Assembly: GCA_943328505.2 (NCBI GenBank)
Contig: CALQAH020000003.1
Location: 27,600-91,599 of the forward strand
Length of the DNA stretch: 64,000 nt
Source: Rhizobium sp. Q54
Lineage (GTDB): Bacteria > Bacteroidota > Bacteroidia > Flavobacteriales > Flavobacteriaceae
Direction: 5' to 3'
The notes under the pieces: model-generated
Databases searched by the model: none
What the model was told of the DNA's origin: nothing
The model's input: only the letters and a program-made list of their open reading frames with translations
Part shown: positions 35,428 to 43,512 of the stretch, one piece after another
Numbering within the stretch: position 1 is the stretch's first letter
Layout of the letters: each line of letters starts with the position of its first letter
Translations under genes and position numbers: made by a program

Positions 35428-36348
35428 ATGAGTAATATACTTGAAGTGAAAAATGTAGTCAAACAATATGGCGATTACACAGCACTTAACAGCGTTTCAT
35501 TGACTGTCCCAAAAGGAAGTATTTATGGGCTTTTAGGTCCAAATGGAGCAGGAAAAACTTCTTTAATTAGAATTATCAATCAAATCACAATGCCGGATAG
35601 TGGTGAAATTATTTTAGATGGTGAAATACTCCAGCCTAAACACATCCAATCTATTGGTTATATGCCCGAAGAACGAGGTTTGTATAAAAACATGAAAGTC
35701 GGTGAGCAATGTTTATACCTTGCTCAACTAAAGGGTTTGACCCAACAAGAAGCTAAAAAAGAATTGGATTATTGGTTTGAACGTTTGGAAATTCAAGGTT
35801 GGTGGAATAAAAAAATCCAAGAACTTTCTAAAGGAATGGCACAAAAAATCCAGTTTGTAGTAACGGTTTTGCACAAACCAAAATTGCTTATTCTTGATGA
35901 ACCTTTTTCTGGTTTTGATCCTGTCAATGCCAATTTGATTAAAGATGAAATCATCGAGTTGAACAAACAAGGAACTTCAGTTATTTTTTCTACACACCGA
36001 ATGGAAAGCGTAGAAGAAATGTGTGATCATATTGCGCTAATACACAAATCCAATAAACTAATAGAAGGAAAATTAAGTGATGTAAAAAAACAATTTCGAA
36101 CCAACAGTTATGAAGTCGGAATTTTATCTAACAACATCGAAGGTTTGATGTTTGATTTGTCACAAAAATTCACGCTGTCTCAAACCGATTTCAAATCGTT
36201 AAACGATGAATTGAAATTAGAAGTGCAATTGGGTACAGCAACACCAAATGAATTATTGAATACCTTGATTCAAAGAGGTCAAGTAACCCATTTTGTTGAG
36301 AAAATTCCAAGTGTAAACGATATATTCATTAAAACGGTAACTGAATAA
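35428..36348 (+). CDS. ABC-2 type exporter, ATP-binding subunit
   Basis: A 306-residue ABC ATPase: Walker A GPNGAGKTS (about 37-45), a signature written as LSKGMAQKIQ, Walker B LLILDEPFSGFDP and the switch histidine in FSTHRME. A C-terminal extension of about 80 residues follows, as in NatA-type ATPases. The stop overlaps the permease start (TAATG), so the two are translated together. Likely exports sodium, a drug or a peptide; the substrate cannot be read. Confidence 0.92.
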   Translation: MSNILEVKNVVKQYGDYTALNSVSLTVPKGSIYGLLGPNGAGKTSLIRIINQITMPDSGEIILDGEILQPKHIQSIGYMPEERGLYKNMKVGEQCLYLAQLKGLTQQEAKKELDYWFERLEIQGWWNKKIQELSKGMAQKIQFVVTVLHKPKLLILDEPFSGFDPVNANLIKDEIIELNKQGTSVIFSTHRMESVEEMCDHIALIHKSNKLIEGKLSDVKKQFRTNSYEVGILSNNIEGLMFDLSQKFTLSQTDFKSLNDELKLEVQLGTATPNELLNTLIQRGQVTHFVEKIPSVNDIFIKTVTE

Positions 36349-37652
36349 TGAGCAAACTAATACTTATCATAAAAAGAGAATTTATTTCCAAAGTCCGAAA
36401 TAAATCATTCATTGTAATGACATTTTTAAGTCCGTTACTATTTGTTGGAATTGGCGTTTTTGTGGGTTATTTAAGCACCATGAAAGCCGATATGAAAACC
36501 ATTGCTATTCATGACGAATCTGGAATGTTTAGCAATGAGTTTAAAAATGATGAAGAATACAAATATGTAAATTTAACTTCAGTTCCATTACAAACCTTAA
36601 AAGACAGCATCGTCAGCGAAAGCTATGAAGGATTGTTGTTTATCCCAAAATCGGAGGATAGCAAAGTATTGCAAAATAAAATTCAATACATTTCCAATGA
36701 TAGCCCAAGTGTTATGTTTATTGAAAATTTGGAAGACGTTATCGCCCAAAAACTAACCGCCGAGAATTTCCAAAAAGCGCGCCTCGACACTTTAGCCATT
36801 AAAAATGCTAAAGCCGAAGTTTCCATTAATTTAGCAAAAGCTTCTGGCGAACAAGCGCTCAAAGGATTAAACGAAATAAAAATTGGTATTGGTGGATTGT
36901 TTGGCTATTTGATTATGATGTTTATTGTAATTTATGGTAATATGGTCATGCGAAGTGTTATCGAAGAAAAAACCAGTCGTATTATCGAAATCATCATATC
37001 CTCGGTAAAACCCTTCCAATTAATGATGGGGAAAATTATCGGAACCTCATTAGCAGGAATATTGCAATTTTTAATTTGGGCCATTCTTGGTATGACAGCC
37101 ATGTTTGTTATGTCCTCTATTTTTGGAGTCCAAATGGGTGCAAGTTCTGGAATGAAAGACCAAGTTGTCCAAACAGCACAAACTGAAATGGCAGGAACCA
37201 TTCAATTGTATATTAAAGAATTATGGAATTTACCCATTGCAACCATCTTATTATCCTTCATCATATACTTTATTGGGGGTTACTTTTTATATAGTTCTTT
37301 TTACGCCGCTATTGGCGCCGCCGTTGATAACGAAACCGATTCACAGCAATTTCTATTACCAATCATTATGCCTTTAATTCTTGGTGTATATATCGGTTTT
37401 TTCACGGTCATGAATGACCCAAATGGTGCAGTAGCAACCGTATTTTCCATGATTCCGTTAACATCACCCATCGTTATGATGATGCGAATTCCATTTGGTG
37501 TACCATGGTGGCAAATTGCTATTTCTATGACACTATTGTTCGCCACTTTCCTAGGAGTAGTATGGTTTGCAGCAAAAATATACCGCGTTGGAATTTTAAT
37601 GTATGGCAAAAAACCAACATGGAAAGAATTGTATAAATGGCTAAAGTATTAA
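36348..37652 (+). CDS. ABC-2 type exporter, permease subunit (NatB-like)
   Basis: A 434-residue membrane protein. One N-terminal helix (KSFIVMTFLSPLLFVGIGVF) is followed by a large extracytoplasmic domain (about 45-175) and six or so further helices. The VIEEKTSRIIEIIISSVKPF loop is the hallmark of the NatB/ABC-2 family. Partner of the preceding ATPase. Confidence 0.9.
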   Translation: MSKLILIIKREFISKVRNKSFIVMTFLSPLLFVGIGVFVGYLSTMKADMKTIAIHDESGMFSNEFKNDEEYKYVNLTSVPLQTLKDSIVSESYEGLLFIPKSEDSKVLQNKIQYISNDSPSVMFIENLEDVIAQKLTAENFQKARLDTLAIKNAKAEVSINLAKASGEQALKGLNEIKIGIGGLFGYLIMMFIVIYGNMVMRSVIEEKTSRIIEIIISSVKPFQLMMGKIIGTSLAGILQFLIWAILGMTAMFVMSSIFGVQMGASSGMKDQVVQTAQTEMAGTIQLYIKELWNLPIATILLSFIIYFIGGYFLYSSFYAAIGAAVDNETDSQQFLLPIIMPLILGVYIGFFTVMNDPNGAVATVFSMIPLTSPIVMMMRIPFGVPWWQIAISMTLLFATFLGVVWFAAKIYRVGILMYGKKPTWKELYKWLKY

Positions 37653-37728
37653 AAGGTTATTTGGTTATTCGGTTATTTGTTTAAGGATATTACAAATTAC
37701 CAAATCCACAAATCCACAAATGAACACA
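37652..37728 (+). repeat. Word-like repeat, GGTTATTCG family, copy 1
   Basis: The stretch repeats GGTTATTTGGTTATTCGG, then ACAAATTACCAAAT and CACAAATCCACAAAT, with small changes. A second copy in the same orientation is at 58828-58904. It fills the entire gap before the NtrC-like gene. Confidence 0.75.
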
Positions 37729-37729
37729 A

Positions 37730-38893
37730 ATGAGTAAAATACTAATCATAGAAGACGAAGCCTCAATCCGAAGAGTATTGACCAAAATACTTTCCGAGGA
37801 GAGCGATTCCTACAGAGTCGAAGATGCCGAAGATGGAATTCAAGGTCTTGAAAAAATAAAGAACAACGACTACGACTTAGTTTTGTGCGATATCAAAATG
37901 CCAAAAATGGACGGTGTTGAGGTTCTTGAAGCGGTTAAAAAAATCAAACCCGAAATTCCTATAGTCATGATTTCTGGTCATGGTGACATGGAAACAGCCA
38001 TTCAAACCATGCGTTTAGGCGCTTTTGATTACATTTCAAAACCACCCGATTTGAACCGACTTTTAAATACAGTTCGTAACGCTTTAGACAGAAAACAACT
38101 CGTTGTTGAAAATAAAATTCTAAAGAAAAAAGTCAGCAAGAATTATGAAATGGTTGGCGAATCTGAAGCTTTAAACATCATTAAAGCCATGGTCGAAAAA
38201 GTGGCGCAAACCGATGCTAGAGTTTTAATTACTGGACCCAACGGAACTGGAAAGGAACTTGTTGCGCATCAACTTCATGAAAAAAGCGCGCGTGCATCGT
38301 TTCCTTTAATTGAAGTGAATTGTGCTGCCATACCCTCTGAATTGATAGAAAGCGAATTGTTTGGTCACGTAAAAGGTGCCTTTACGTCAGCAGTAAAAGA
38401 CAGAGCTGGAAAATTTGAAGCTGCCGATGGAGGAACTATTTTCCTAGATGAAATTGGCGATATGAGTTTAGCAGCACAAGCCAAAGTATTACGTGCTTTA
38501 CAAGAAAATTTGATACAACGAGTAGGTGCTGATAAAGACATTAAAGTCAATGTTCGTGTCGTGGCAGCAACCAATAAAGATTTGAAAAAAGAAATAGCCG
38601 AAGGCCGTTTCCGAGAAGATTTGTACCACCGATTGGCAGTTATTTTAATCAAAGTGCCAGCTTTAAACGATAGACGTGATGACATTCCGTTATTGATTGA
38701 GCATTTTGCAACAAAAATTGCAGAAGAGCAAGGAAACGCCCAAAAGGAATTCTCCAAAGCTGCTATTAATTTATTACAAGAATACGATTGGACCGGAAAT
38801 ATCAGAGAACTGAGAAATGTAGTGGAACGATTGATTATTCTTGGAGGAAGTGAAATATCAGAAAGTGATGTGAAGCTTTTTGCAAGTAAATAA
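37730..38893 (+). CDS. NtrC-type response regulator lacking a DNA-binding domain
   Basis: A 387-residue protein: receiver domain (phospho-acceptor D54 in LVLCDIKMPKMDG) and AAA+ domain (Walker A GPNGTGKE at 169-176; Walker B GGTIFLDEIG at 234-243; the sensor arginine region GNIRELRNVVER near the end). The sigma-54 contact loop reads GAFTSA (216-221) rather than GAFTGA. The protein stops at VKLFASK without a Fis-type helix-turn-helix. It may activate from solution, dimerise with a DNA-binding partner or regulate by other means. Confidence 0.92.
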   Translation: MSKILIIEDEASIRRVLTKILSEESDSYRVEDAEDGIQGLEKIKNNDYDLVLCDIKMPKMDGVEVLEAVKKIKPEIPIVMISGHGDMETAIQTMRLGAFDYISKPPDLNRLLNTVRNALDRKQLVVENKILKKKVSKNYEMVGESEALNIIKAMVEKVAQTDARVLITGPNGTGKELVAHQLHEKSARASFPLIEVNCAAIPSELIESELFGHVKGAFTSAVKDRAGKFEAADGGTIFLDEIGDMSLAAQAKVLRALQENLIQRVGADKDIKVNVRVVAATNKDLKKEIAEGRFREDLYHRLAVILIKVPALNDRRDDIPLLIEHFATKIAEEQGNAQKEFSKAAINLLQEYDWTGNIRELRNVVERLIILGGSEISESDVKLFASK

Positions 38894-38929
38894 AACTATT
38901 ACACGGTTATAATGAAATACCTCAGTGAA

Positions 38930-38967
38930 TCTCATTTTCACTCTGTGTATCTCTGTGAAACAAAGAA
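38930..38967 (+). repeat. Word-like repeat, CTCTGTG family, copy 1
   Basis: TCTCATTTTCACTCTGTG and TATCTCTGTGAAACAAAG echo one another and match the family copy at 61562-61652. It ends just before the next start codon. Confidence 0.65.
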
Positions 38968-38970
38968 AAA

Positions 38971-39603
38971 ATGAAACTAAAAAAAATAAACGAAAACCTC
39001 CAAAAAGCCTTAGTGGAAAACGGTTTAACCGAAGCCAATGTAATGCAACTGGAAACATTTTCTACCATCAAAAGTGGTAAAGATGCTGTGATACAATCGG
39101 CAAAAGGTTCTGGAAAATCAACCACAATAATCATGAACGTGATACAACGAATGGAGAAATCCTTTGGCGAAAGCACCCGTGTTTTGGTGCTTGTTGAGAA
39201 TAAAGAACGCGTTTTAGAAATGGAGGAAATGTTTTTGAAATATGGAACCTATCACGATTTAAGTATACTCGGTGTTCACGAAAAAGGCGATATCGATTAT
39301 GATAAAAATATCATATCCATGGGATTGGATGTTTTAATTGGAACTCCCAACAAGATAAATGCCATGTTTTCGTCAGCTGGTTTTAACATCAATACCATAA
39401 AAATGTTTGTGGTAGATGATGCTGATGTACTTTTTAGAAACCGAATGGACGCTGTTGTCTTACGTTTATCCAATAGTATTGAAAAAACGCAACGTATTTT
39501 CTTTTGCACCACTTTAACCGAAAGAGTAGAAACATTGGCGGATAAAATCATGATAGAGCCAACTTTCTTTGAAATTGATGAAATGAATAACGAACAACAA
39601 TAA
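38971..39603 (+). CDS. DEAD-box helicase-like protein, N-terminal RecA domain only
   Basis: A 210-residue protein matching the first RecA-like domain of DEAD-box RNA helicases, with altered motifs: motif I AKGSGKST (44-51), Ib GTPNK (124-128), motif II VDDAD (148-152) in place of DEAD, and motif III CTT (179-181) in place of SAT. It ends before a second RecA domain and no remnant is seen downstream, where DUF2007 starts 10 bases later. It may be a stand-alone RNA-binding or ATPase protein rather than a helicase. No frameshift was seen. Confidence 0.8.
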   Translation: MKLKKINENLQKALVENGLTEANVMQLETFSTIKSGKDAVIQSAKGSGKSTTIIMNVIQRMEKSFGESTRVLVLVENKERVLEMEEMFLKYGTYHDLSILGVHEKGDIDYDKNIISMGLDVLIGTPNKINAMFSSAGFNINTIKMFVVDDADVLFRNRMDAVVLRLSNSIEKTQRIFFCTTLTERVETLADKIMIEPTFFEIDEMNNEQQ

Positions 39604-39612
39604 AATAGCAAA

Positions 39613-39828
39613 ATGGGATTAATGAAAATATTTTCTGGAAGCGAAACATTAGCACTGTCACTTCAAAATAAAATCGAAGCCATCGGCGTTACTACCGTTA
39701 TTCGAAATAACAACCAAGCGAACGTACTACCAAGTATTCAAACAGAAAAAGCAGTTGAATTATTTATTCAAGAAGTCGATTTTGGAAAAGCAAGCCCAGT
39801 AATTGAGGAATTTCGATTGAGTATTTAA
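39613..39828 (+). CDS. DUF2007-type small protein
   Basis: A 71-residue protein with the ferredoxin-like DUF2007 pattern (MKIFSGSETLALSLQNKIEA, then an ELFIQEVDFGKASPVIEEF half). The family is called putative signal-transducing protein but has no proven role. It starts 10 bases after the helicase-like gene and is probably co-transcribed. Confidence 0.8.
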   Translation: MGLMKIFSGSETLALSLQNKIEAIGVTTVIRNNNQANVLPSIQTEKAVELFIQEVDFGKASPVIEEFRLSI

Positions 39829-39858
39829 AATTTGTATTATGGATTCTAAAATAATAGC

Positions 39859-39987
39859 ATGTACGGTAATGGTTTACCAATAGATAAGGAAACCTGTAGA
39901 GATTTAATTAAAGAAACTGACAGCAGGATTTCTTCTGTGGATTATACGACTATTGAAGAATTAGAAAAAGAGATAGCTAATTGGTAA
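39859..39987 (+). CDS. Possible 42-residue ORF or gene remnant
   Basis: ATG 39859 to TAA 39987 encodes MYGNGLPIDKETCRDLIKET plus a predicted helix ending EELEKEIANW. The composition is protein-like, but I recognise no family. It could be the 3' fragment of a larger lost gene or a genuine small protein. It is the only coding candidate in the gap 39829-40148; the rest is word-like repeats and a promoter. Confidence 0.35.
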   Translation: MYGNGLPIDKETCRDLIKETDSRISSVDYTTIEELEKEIANW

Positions 39988-40037
39988 ATACAAAAATCAA
40001 TAAATATATTTGAAATAATCAACTTAAACTATATAAA

Positions 40038-40080
40038 ATTAATTTTCAAATTTTCAAATTGCCTCATTTCCAAATTAACC
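40038..40080 (+). repeat. Word-like repeat, TTTTCAAATT family, with embedded promoter
   Basis: ATTTTCAAATTTTCAAATTG and CATTTCCAAATTAACC are variations on one word. The TTG of the following promoter (40059-40061) lies inside the repeat. Confidence 0.65.
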
Positions 40081-40088
40081 TATCTTTG
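40059..40088 (+). promoter_or_regulatory. ABC-F promoter (TTG-N19-TATCTTTG)
   Basis: TTG at 40059-40061 and TATCTTTG at 40081-40088 with a 19-base spacer, a perfect consensus. It drives the ABC-F gene starting at 40149. The -33 half sits in a word repeat. Confidence 0.8.
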
Positions 40089-40101
40089 CACTTTTTTAAA
40101 A

Positions 40102-40148
40102 CGGTTTGGAAACTAAACTTCTAAACTCTTAAACATTCTAAACTTCTA
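40102..40148 (+). repeat. Word-like repeat, TTCTAAACT family, in the ABC-F leader
   Basis: GAAACTAAACTTCTAAACTC, TTAAACATTCTAAACTTC repeat one short word up to the start codon. If the upstream promoter is used, this is the 5' UTR. Confidence 0.65.
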
Positions 40149-41783
40149 ATGATTACAGTTAACGATATCTCCGTTCATTTTGGCGGAACCACACTTTTTA
40201 GCGATGTTTCTTTTGCTATTAATGAAAATGACAAAATTGCCTTGATGGGTAAAAATGGCGCAGGAAAATCTACATTATTAAAGATTATTGCAGGCGAAGC
40301 GAGGCCTTCAACCGGAAACATTTCGGCTCCAAAAGAAGCGGTTATTGCTTATTTGCCACAACATTTATTGGCTTCTGATGGTGCCACTGTGATGGAAGAA
40401 GCTTGTAAAGCGTTTGGAGAAATCTTTAAAATGAAAGCCGAAATCGATGCAATCAACGAGCAATTAACGATTCGAACCGATTATGAAAGTGATGCCTATA
40501 TGCAACTTATTGAACGAGTTTCCGATTTGAGCGAGAAGTTCTATGCAATTGAAGAAATTAATTATGAAGCGGAAGTAGAGAAAATTTTAATGGGTTTGGG
40601 TTTTGAAAGAGAAGATTTCACGCGTCAAACCTCAGAGTTTTCTGGAGGTTGGAGAATGCGAATTGAGTTGGCGAAAATTTTGTTACAAAAACCCGATTTG
40701 ATTTTACTCGATGAGCCAACCAATCACATGGATATCGAAAGTATCCAATGGTTAGAAGATTTCTTAATCAATTCAGCCAAAGCTGTTGTAGTCATTTCAC
40801 ACGATAGAGCGTTTGTAGATAATATTACCAACCGAACTATTGAAGTGACCATGGGAAGAATTTACGACTATAAAGCCAAGTATTCTCATTACCTCGAACT
40901 TCGAAAAGACCGACGTGTGCACCAACAAAAAGCGTACGACGAACAGCAACGAATGATTGCGGACAATAGAACTTTTATTGATCGTTTTAAAGGAACATTC
41001 TCCAAAACAGATGCCGTTCAGTCGCGTGTTAAAATGTTAGAAAAATTAGTCATTGTACAAGTGGATGAGGTGGATACTTCGGCATTAAAATTGAAATTTC
41101 CACCAGCCATTCGGTCAGGTCAATATCCTGTCGTGGTTAAAGATTTAGAGAAATCCTATGGGGATCATTTGATTTTTAAAGACGCCAATATTGTTATTGA
41201 ACGTGGCGATAAAGTTGCTTTTGTTGGTAAAAATGGTGAAGGAAAATCGACGATGATTAAAGCCATTATGAAAGAAATTGATATCAATGGCGGCAGTGTT
41301 GAAATTGGACACAACGCTCAAATTGGTTATTTTGCTCAAAATCAAGCCTCATTATTGGATGAAAATGGAACCATATTTTCAACTATTGACGATATTGCTG
41401 TGGGAGATGTGCGTACTAAAATAAAAGACATTTTGGGTGCTTTTATGTTTCATGGGGATGATATCACGAAGAAAGTAAAAGTACTTTCGGGTGGCGAAAA
41501 AACACGTTTGGCCATGATCAAATTATTATTGGAACCTGTGAATTTGTTGATTCTCGATGAGCCTTCGAATCACCTAGATATGAAAACCAAAGACATTATA
41601 AAAGATGCGTTGCGCGATTTTGATGGTACTTTGATTTTAGTTTCTCACGATAGGGATTTCCTGGACGGATTGGCTACCAAAGTTTTCGAATTTGGGCATA
41701 AGCGCGTAAAAGAACATTTTGAAGATATTAAAGGATTCTTAGCGCATAAGAGAATGGAATCGCTTAGAGAAATTGAAAAATAA
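40149..41783 (+). CDS. ABC-F family ATPase (ribosome-associated)
   Basis: A 544-residue protein with two ABC cassettes and no membrane domain. Cassette 1 has Walker A GKNGAGKST, signature FSGGWRMR and Walker B LILLDEPTNHMD. The linker (about 240-310, AYDEQQRMIADNRTFIDRFK) would reach the ribosomal P site. Cassette 2 has GKNGEGKST, signature LSGGEKTRL and LLILDEPSNHLD. Members of this shape (EttA/YbiT branch) rescue or tune ribosomes; the exact subgroup is not settled. Confidence 0.93.
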   Translation: MITVNDISVHFGGTTLFSDVSFAINENDKIALMGKNGAGKSTLLKIIAGEARPSTGNISAPKEAVIAYLPQHLLASDGATVMEEACKAFGEIFKMKAEIDAINEQLTIRTDYESDAYMQLIERVSDLSEKFYAIEEINYEAEVEKILMGLGFEREDFTRQTSEFSGGWRMRIELAKILLQKPDLILLDEPTNHMDIESIQWLEDFLINSAKAVVVISHDRAFVDNITNRTIEVTMGRIYDYKAKYSHYLELRKDRRVHQQKAYDEQQRMIADNRTFIDRFKGTFSKTDAVQSRVKMLEKLVIVQVDEVDTSALKLKFPPAIRSGQYPVVVKDLEKSYGDHLIFKDANIVIERGDKVAFVGKNGEGKSTMIKAIMKEIDINGGSVEIGHNAQIGYFAQNQASLLDENGTIFSTIDDIAVGDVRTKIKDILGAFMFHGDDITKKVKVLSGGEKTRLAMIKLLLEPVNLLILDEPSNHLDMKTKDIIKDALRDFDGTLILVSHDRDFLDGLATKVFEFGHKRVKEHFEDIKGFLAHKRMESLREIEK

Positions 41784-41802
41784 ATTGTTTACATTGTACC
41801 TC

Positions 41803-41956
41803 TTGGGTGTAATTATTAAAAACGAAACTCCATACACGTCACTTCGTATGCATAGGATAAAGACCCGATCGAAGCGAACGGTGCGAAGCTAGAAGTTTTG
41901 TTTCGTTTCACTGAATAAAAAACAGTTGAATTTACTTTTTTACCAATTACACCCAA
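41803..41956. repeat. 154-bp inverted-repeat element (MITE-like or structured RNA)
   Basis: TTGGGTGTAATT (41803-41814) is the exact reverse complement of AATTACACCCAA (41945-41956), and the match extends inwards to about 20 bp with two mismatches. Nested pairs include AAACGAAAC with GTTTCGTTT and CTTCG with CGAAG. A run of eight Ts follows on the plus strand. No target-site duplication is evident. It occupies part of the 646-base gap 41784-42429, which otherwise holds only the boxes at 42325-42377 and a promoter. Confidence 0.55.
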
Positions 41957-42324
41957 CGATTTTTTTTCTATTTTTATGAATAAAGAGGCGGTTTGGTGTT
42001 GCATTTCATCGAATTTAGCACATCTTTTTTTTGTTCGTATCATCAAATAAGTGTTTCGTAACATTTTTTTAATTCATTGAAAATATTTTCTTAGTATTGC
42101 CTGTGATTTTAGAAAAATTTATTCCGAAGTACACAAGATTTCTAATTTTATTTTTTTCTGGAATTTCATAAGTGAAAAACTAACAAATTTTCACAAAAAA
42201 GAATACACTTTACTATACTATTCCAAAATTGTAATAAGCCTAAAGTTTATACTTTTTTAGTGCCTTATGGTTACTAATTAGTTATGTTTTTGGTGTAAGG
42301 AATTTGTTTTACTTTAAATAATTG

Positions 42325-42377
42325 AACCCAACGGGTTATTAAATTAATTATTAAAAATTAATTATACCCAACGGATT
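42325..42377 (+). promoter_or_regulatory. Repeated ACCCAACGG boxes upstream of the sensor kinase
   Basis: AACCCAACGGGTT (42325-42337, itself an inverted repeat) and ACCCAACGGATT (42366-42377) lie 41 bases apart and directly upstream of the -7 box. ACCCAACG also ends the inverted-repeat element at about 41951-41958. This arrangement resembles operator sites for an unknown regulator. Confidence 0.45.
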
Positions 42378-42384
42378 ATATTTG
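42377..42384 (+). promoter_or_regulatory. -7 box (TATATTTG) for the sensor kinase gene
   Basis: TATATTTG matches TAnnTTTG, 45 bases before the ATG. It touches the proximal ACCCAACGG box. Confidence 0.6.
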
Positions 42385-42429
42385 CAACAAAAATAATAGT
42401 TTTGGCTATTAAAAAAAATAAAGAGATTT

Positions 42430-43512
42430 ATGAGTAAGGCTGACACGAATGATTTAGAAATTTCAAGATTTGAACTTCACAAAGTAGCGGATTTTTTACC
42501 TTACCCCTTTATTATAGCGGAAGTTATAGATGGGATACATTACAATACCTATTTGAATGAAAAATTTCTTTTAGAAATTGGCTATACTCTCGAAGAAATC
42601 CCAACTATTGAAAAGTGGTATGAGCACGCCTATCCCGATCAATTTAACAGGGATAGAGTTATAAGTGCGTGGGAGCAAGAACAAATTAAATCTCAAAATC
42701 AAGGTAAAGTTTTTGTTAAAAACAAATCGCAAGTAGTTTGTAAAAATGGGACTAAGCGCTGGTATGAAATAAAGGCTTCCGTTATTGATAAAATTCATGT
42801 GGTTGCTTTTGTCGATTTGGATAAAGAGATTATTTTGCAGGAAGAATTGAAAAGCATCAATCAAAATAATGACAGAATGCTTTCTGTTTTAGGTCACGAT
42901 TTGCGTAGTCCAATCGCTAATTTAACTTCCATTTCCGAAATGGCTTTGGGCAATGAAATTTCACAAAGTGAATTTGTCAATTTTATTCACTTGATAAATA
43001 ATCAGTCCAATCAAGTTTTAGAGATGTTGGAAACAACGCTAAATTGGGCCAAATTAAATTTCAATAGCTTACAGCAAAACGATATAAATATTGATGTTAA
43101 AACTTTAATTACAACTATTTTGGAGCTATATGAAACTGCATATAAATCCAAAGGAATTATTGTAAATATTGATGTAGACCATTCAAATACAATACATTCG
43201 GATATAGAAATTGTTACAGTTATTGTTAGAAATATTATTTCAAACGCTATTAAATTTACTCCACAAAATGGGATGATTACTATTAAACTCATTCAAAACC
43301 AGTTAACTATTATTGATAATGGAATTGGAATGACAGAAGCGATGATTAATGCTATTTGGAATAGTAATTACGCATCAAGAAGAGGTACTGATAACGAAAT
43401 TGGGATGGGAATGGGAATGCAATTGGTCTTAAGTTTATCCAGAAAAATTAAGGCTGCAATAACAATCCAAAGCGAACTTTCAAAAGGGACTTCTATAGTT
43501 TTGATTTTCTAA
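42430..43512 (+). CDS. PAS-domain sensor histidine kinase
   Basis: A 360-residue soluble kinase with no membrane segments. A PAS-like domain (about 15-130, LNEKFLLEIGYTLEEIPTIE) is followed by a HisKA dimerisation domain with phospho-acceptor H156 (LSVLGHDLRSPIANL). The HATPase domain has N box NIISNAIKFTP, G1 IDNGIGM and a glycine lid MGMGMGMQL. The input is probably cytoplasmic. No cognate response regulator is adjacent; the NtrC-like protein at 37730 is a candidate only by proximity. The 3' end overlaps the convergent gene by 4 bases. Confidence 0.92.
   Translation: MSKADTNDLEISRFELHKVADFLPYPFIIAEVIDGIHYNTYLNEKFLLEIGYTLEEIPTIEKWYEHAYPDQFNRDRVISAWEQEQIKSQNQGKVFVKNKSQVVCKNGTKRWYEIKASVIDKIHVVAFVDLDKEIILQEELKSINQNNDRMLSVLGHDLRSPIANLTSISEMALGNEISQSEFVNFIHLINNQSNQVLEMLETTLNWAKLNFNSLQQNDINIDVKTLITTILELYETAYKSKGIIVNIDVDHSNTIHSDIEIVTVIVRNIISNAIKFTPQNGMITIKLIQNQLTIIDNGIGMTEAMINAIWNSNYASRRGTDNEIGMGMGMQLVLSLSRKIKAAITIQSELSKGTSIVLIF

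Noticed and set aside
41816-42064. Minus-strand ORF of 82 codons
   Set aside because: It runs through the inverted-repeat element, has no recognisable domain and has unusual composition; the region is better explained as non-coding.
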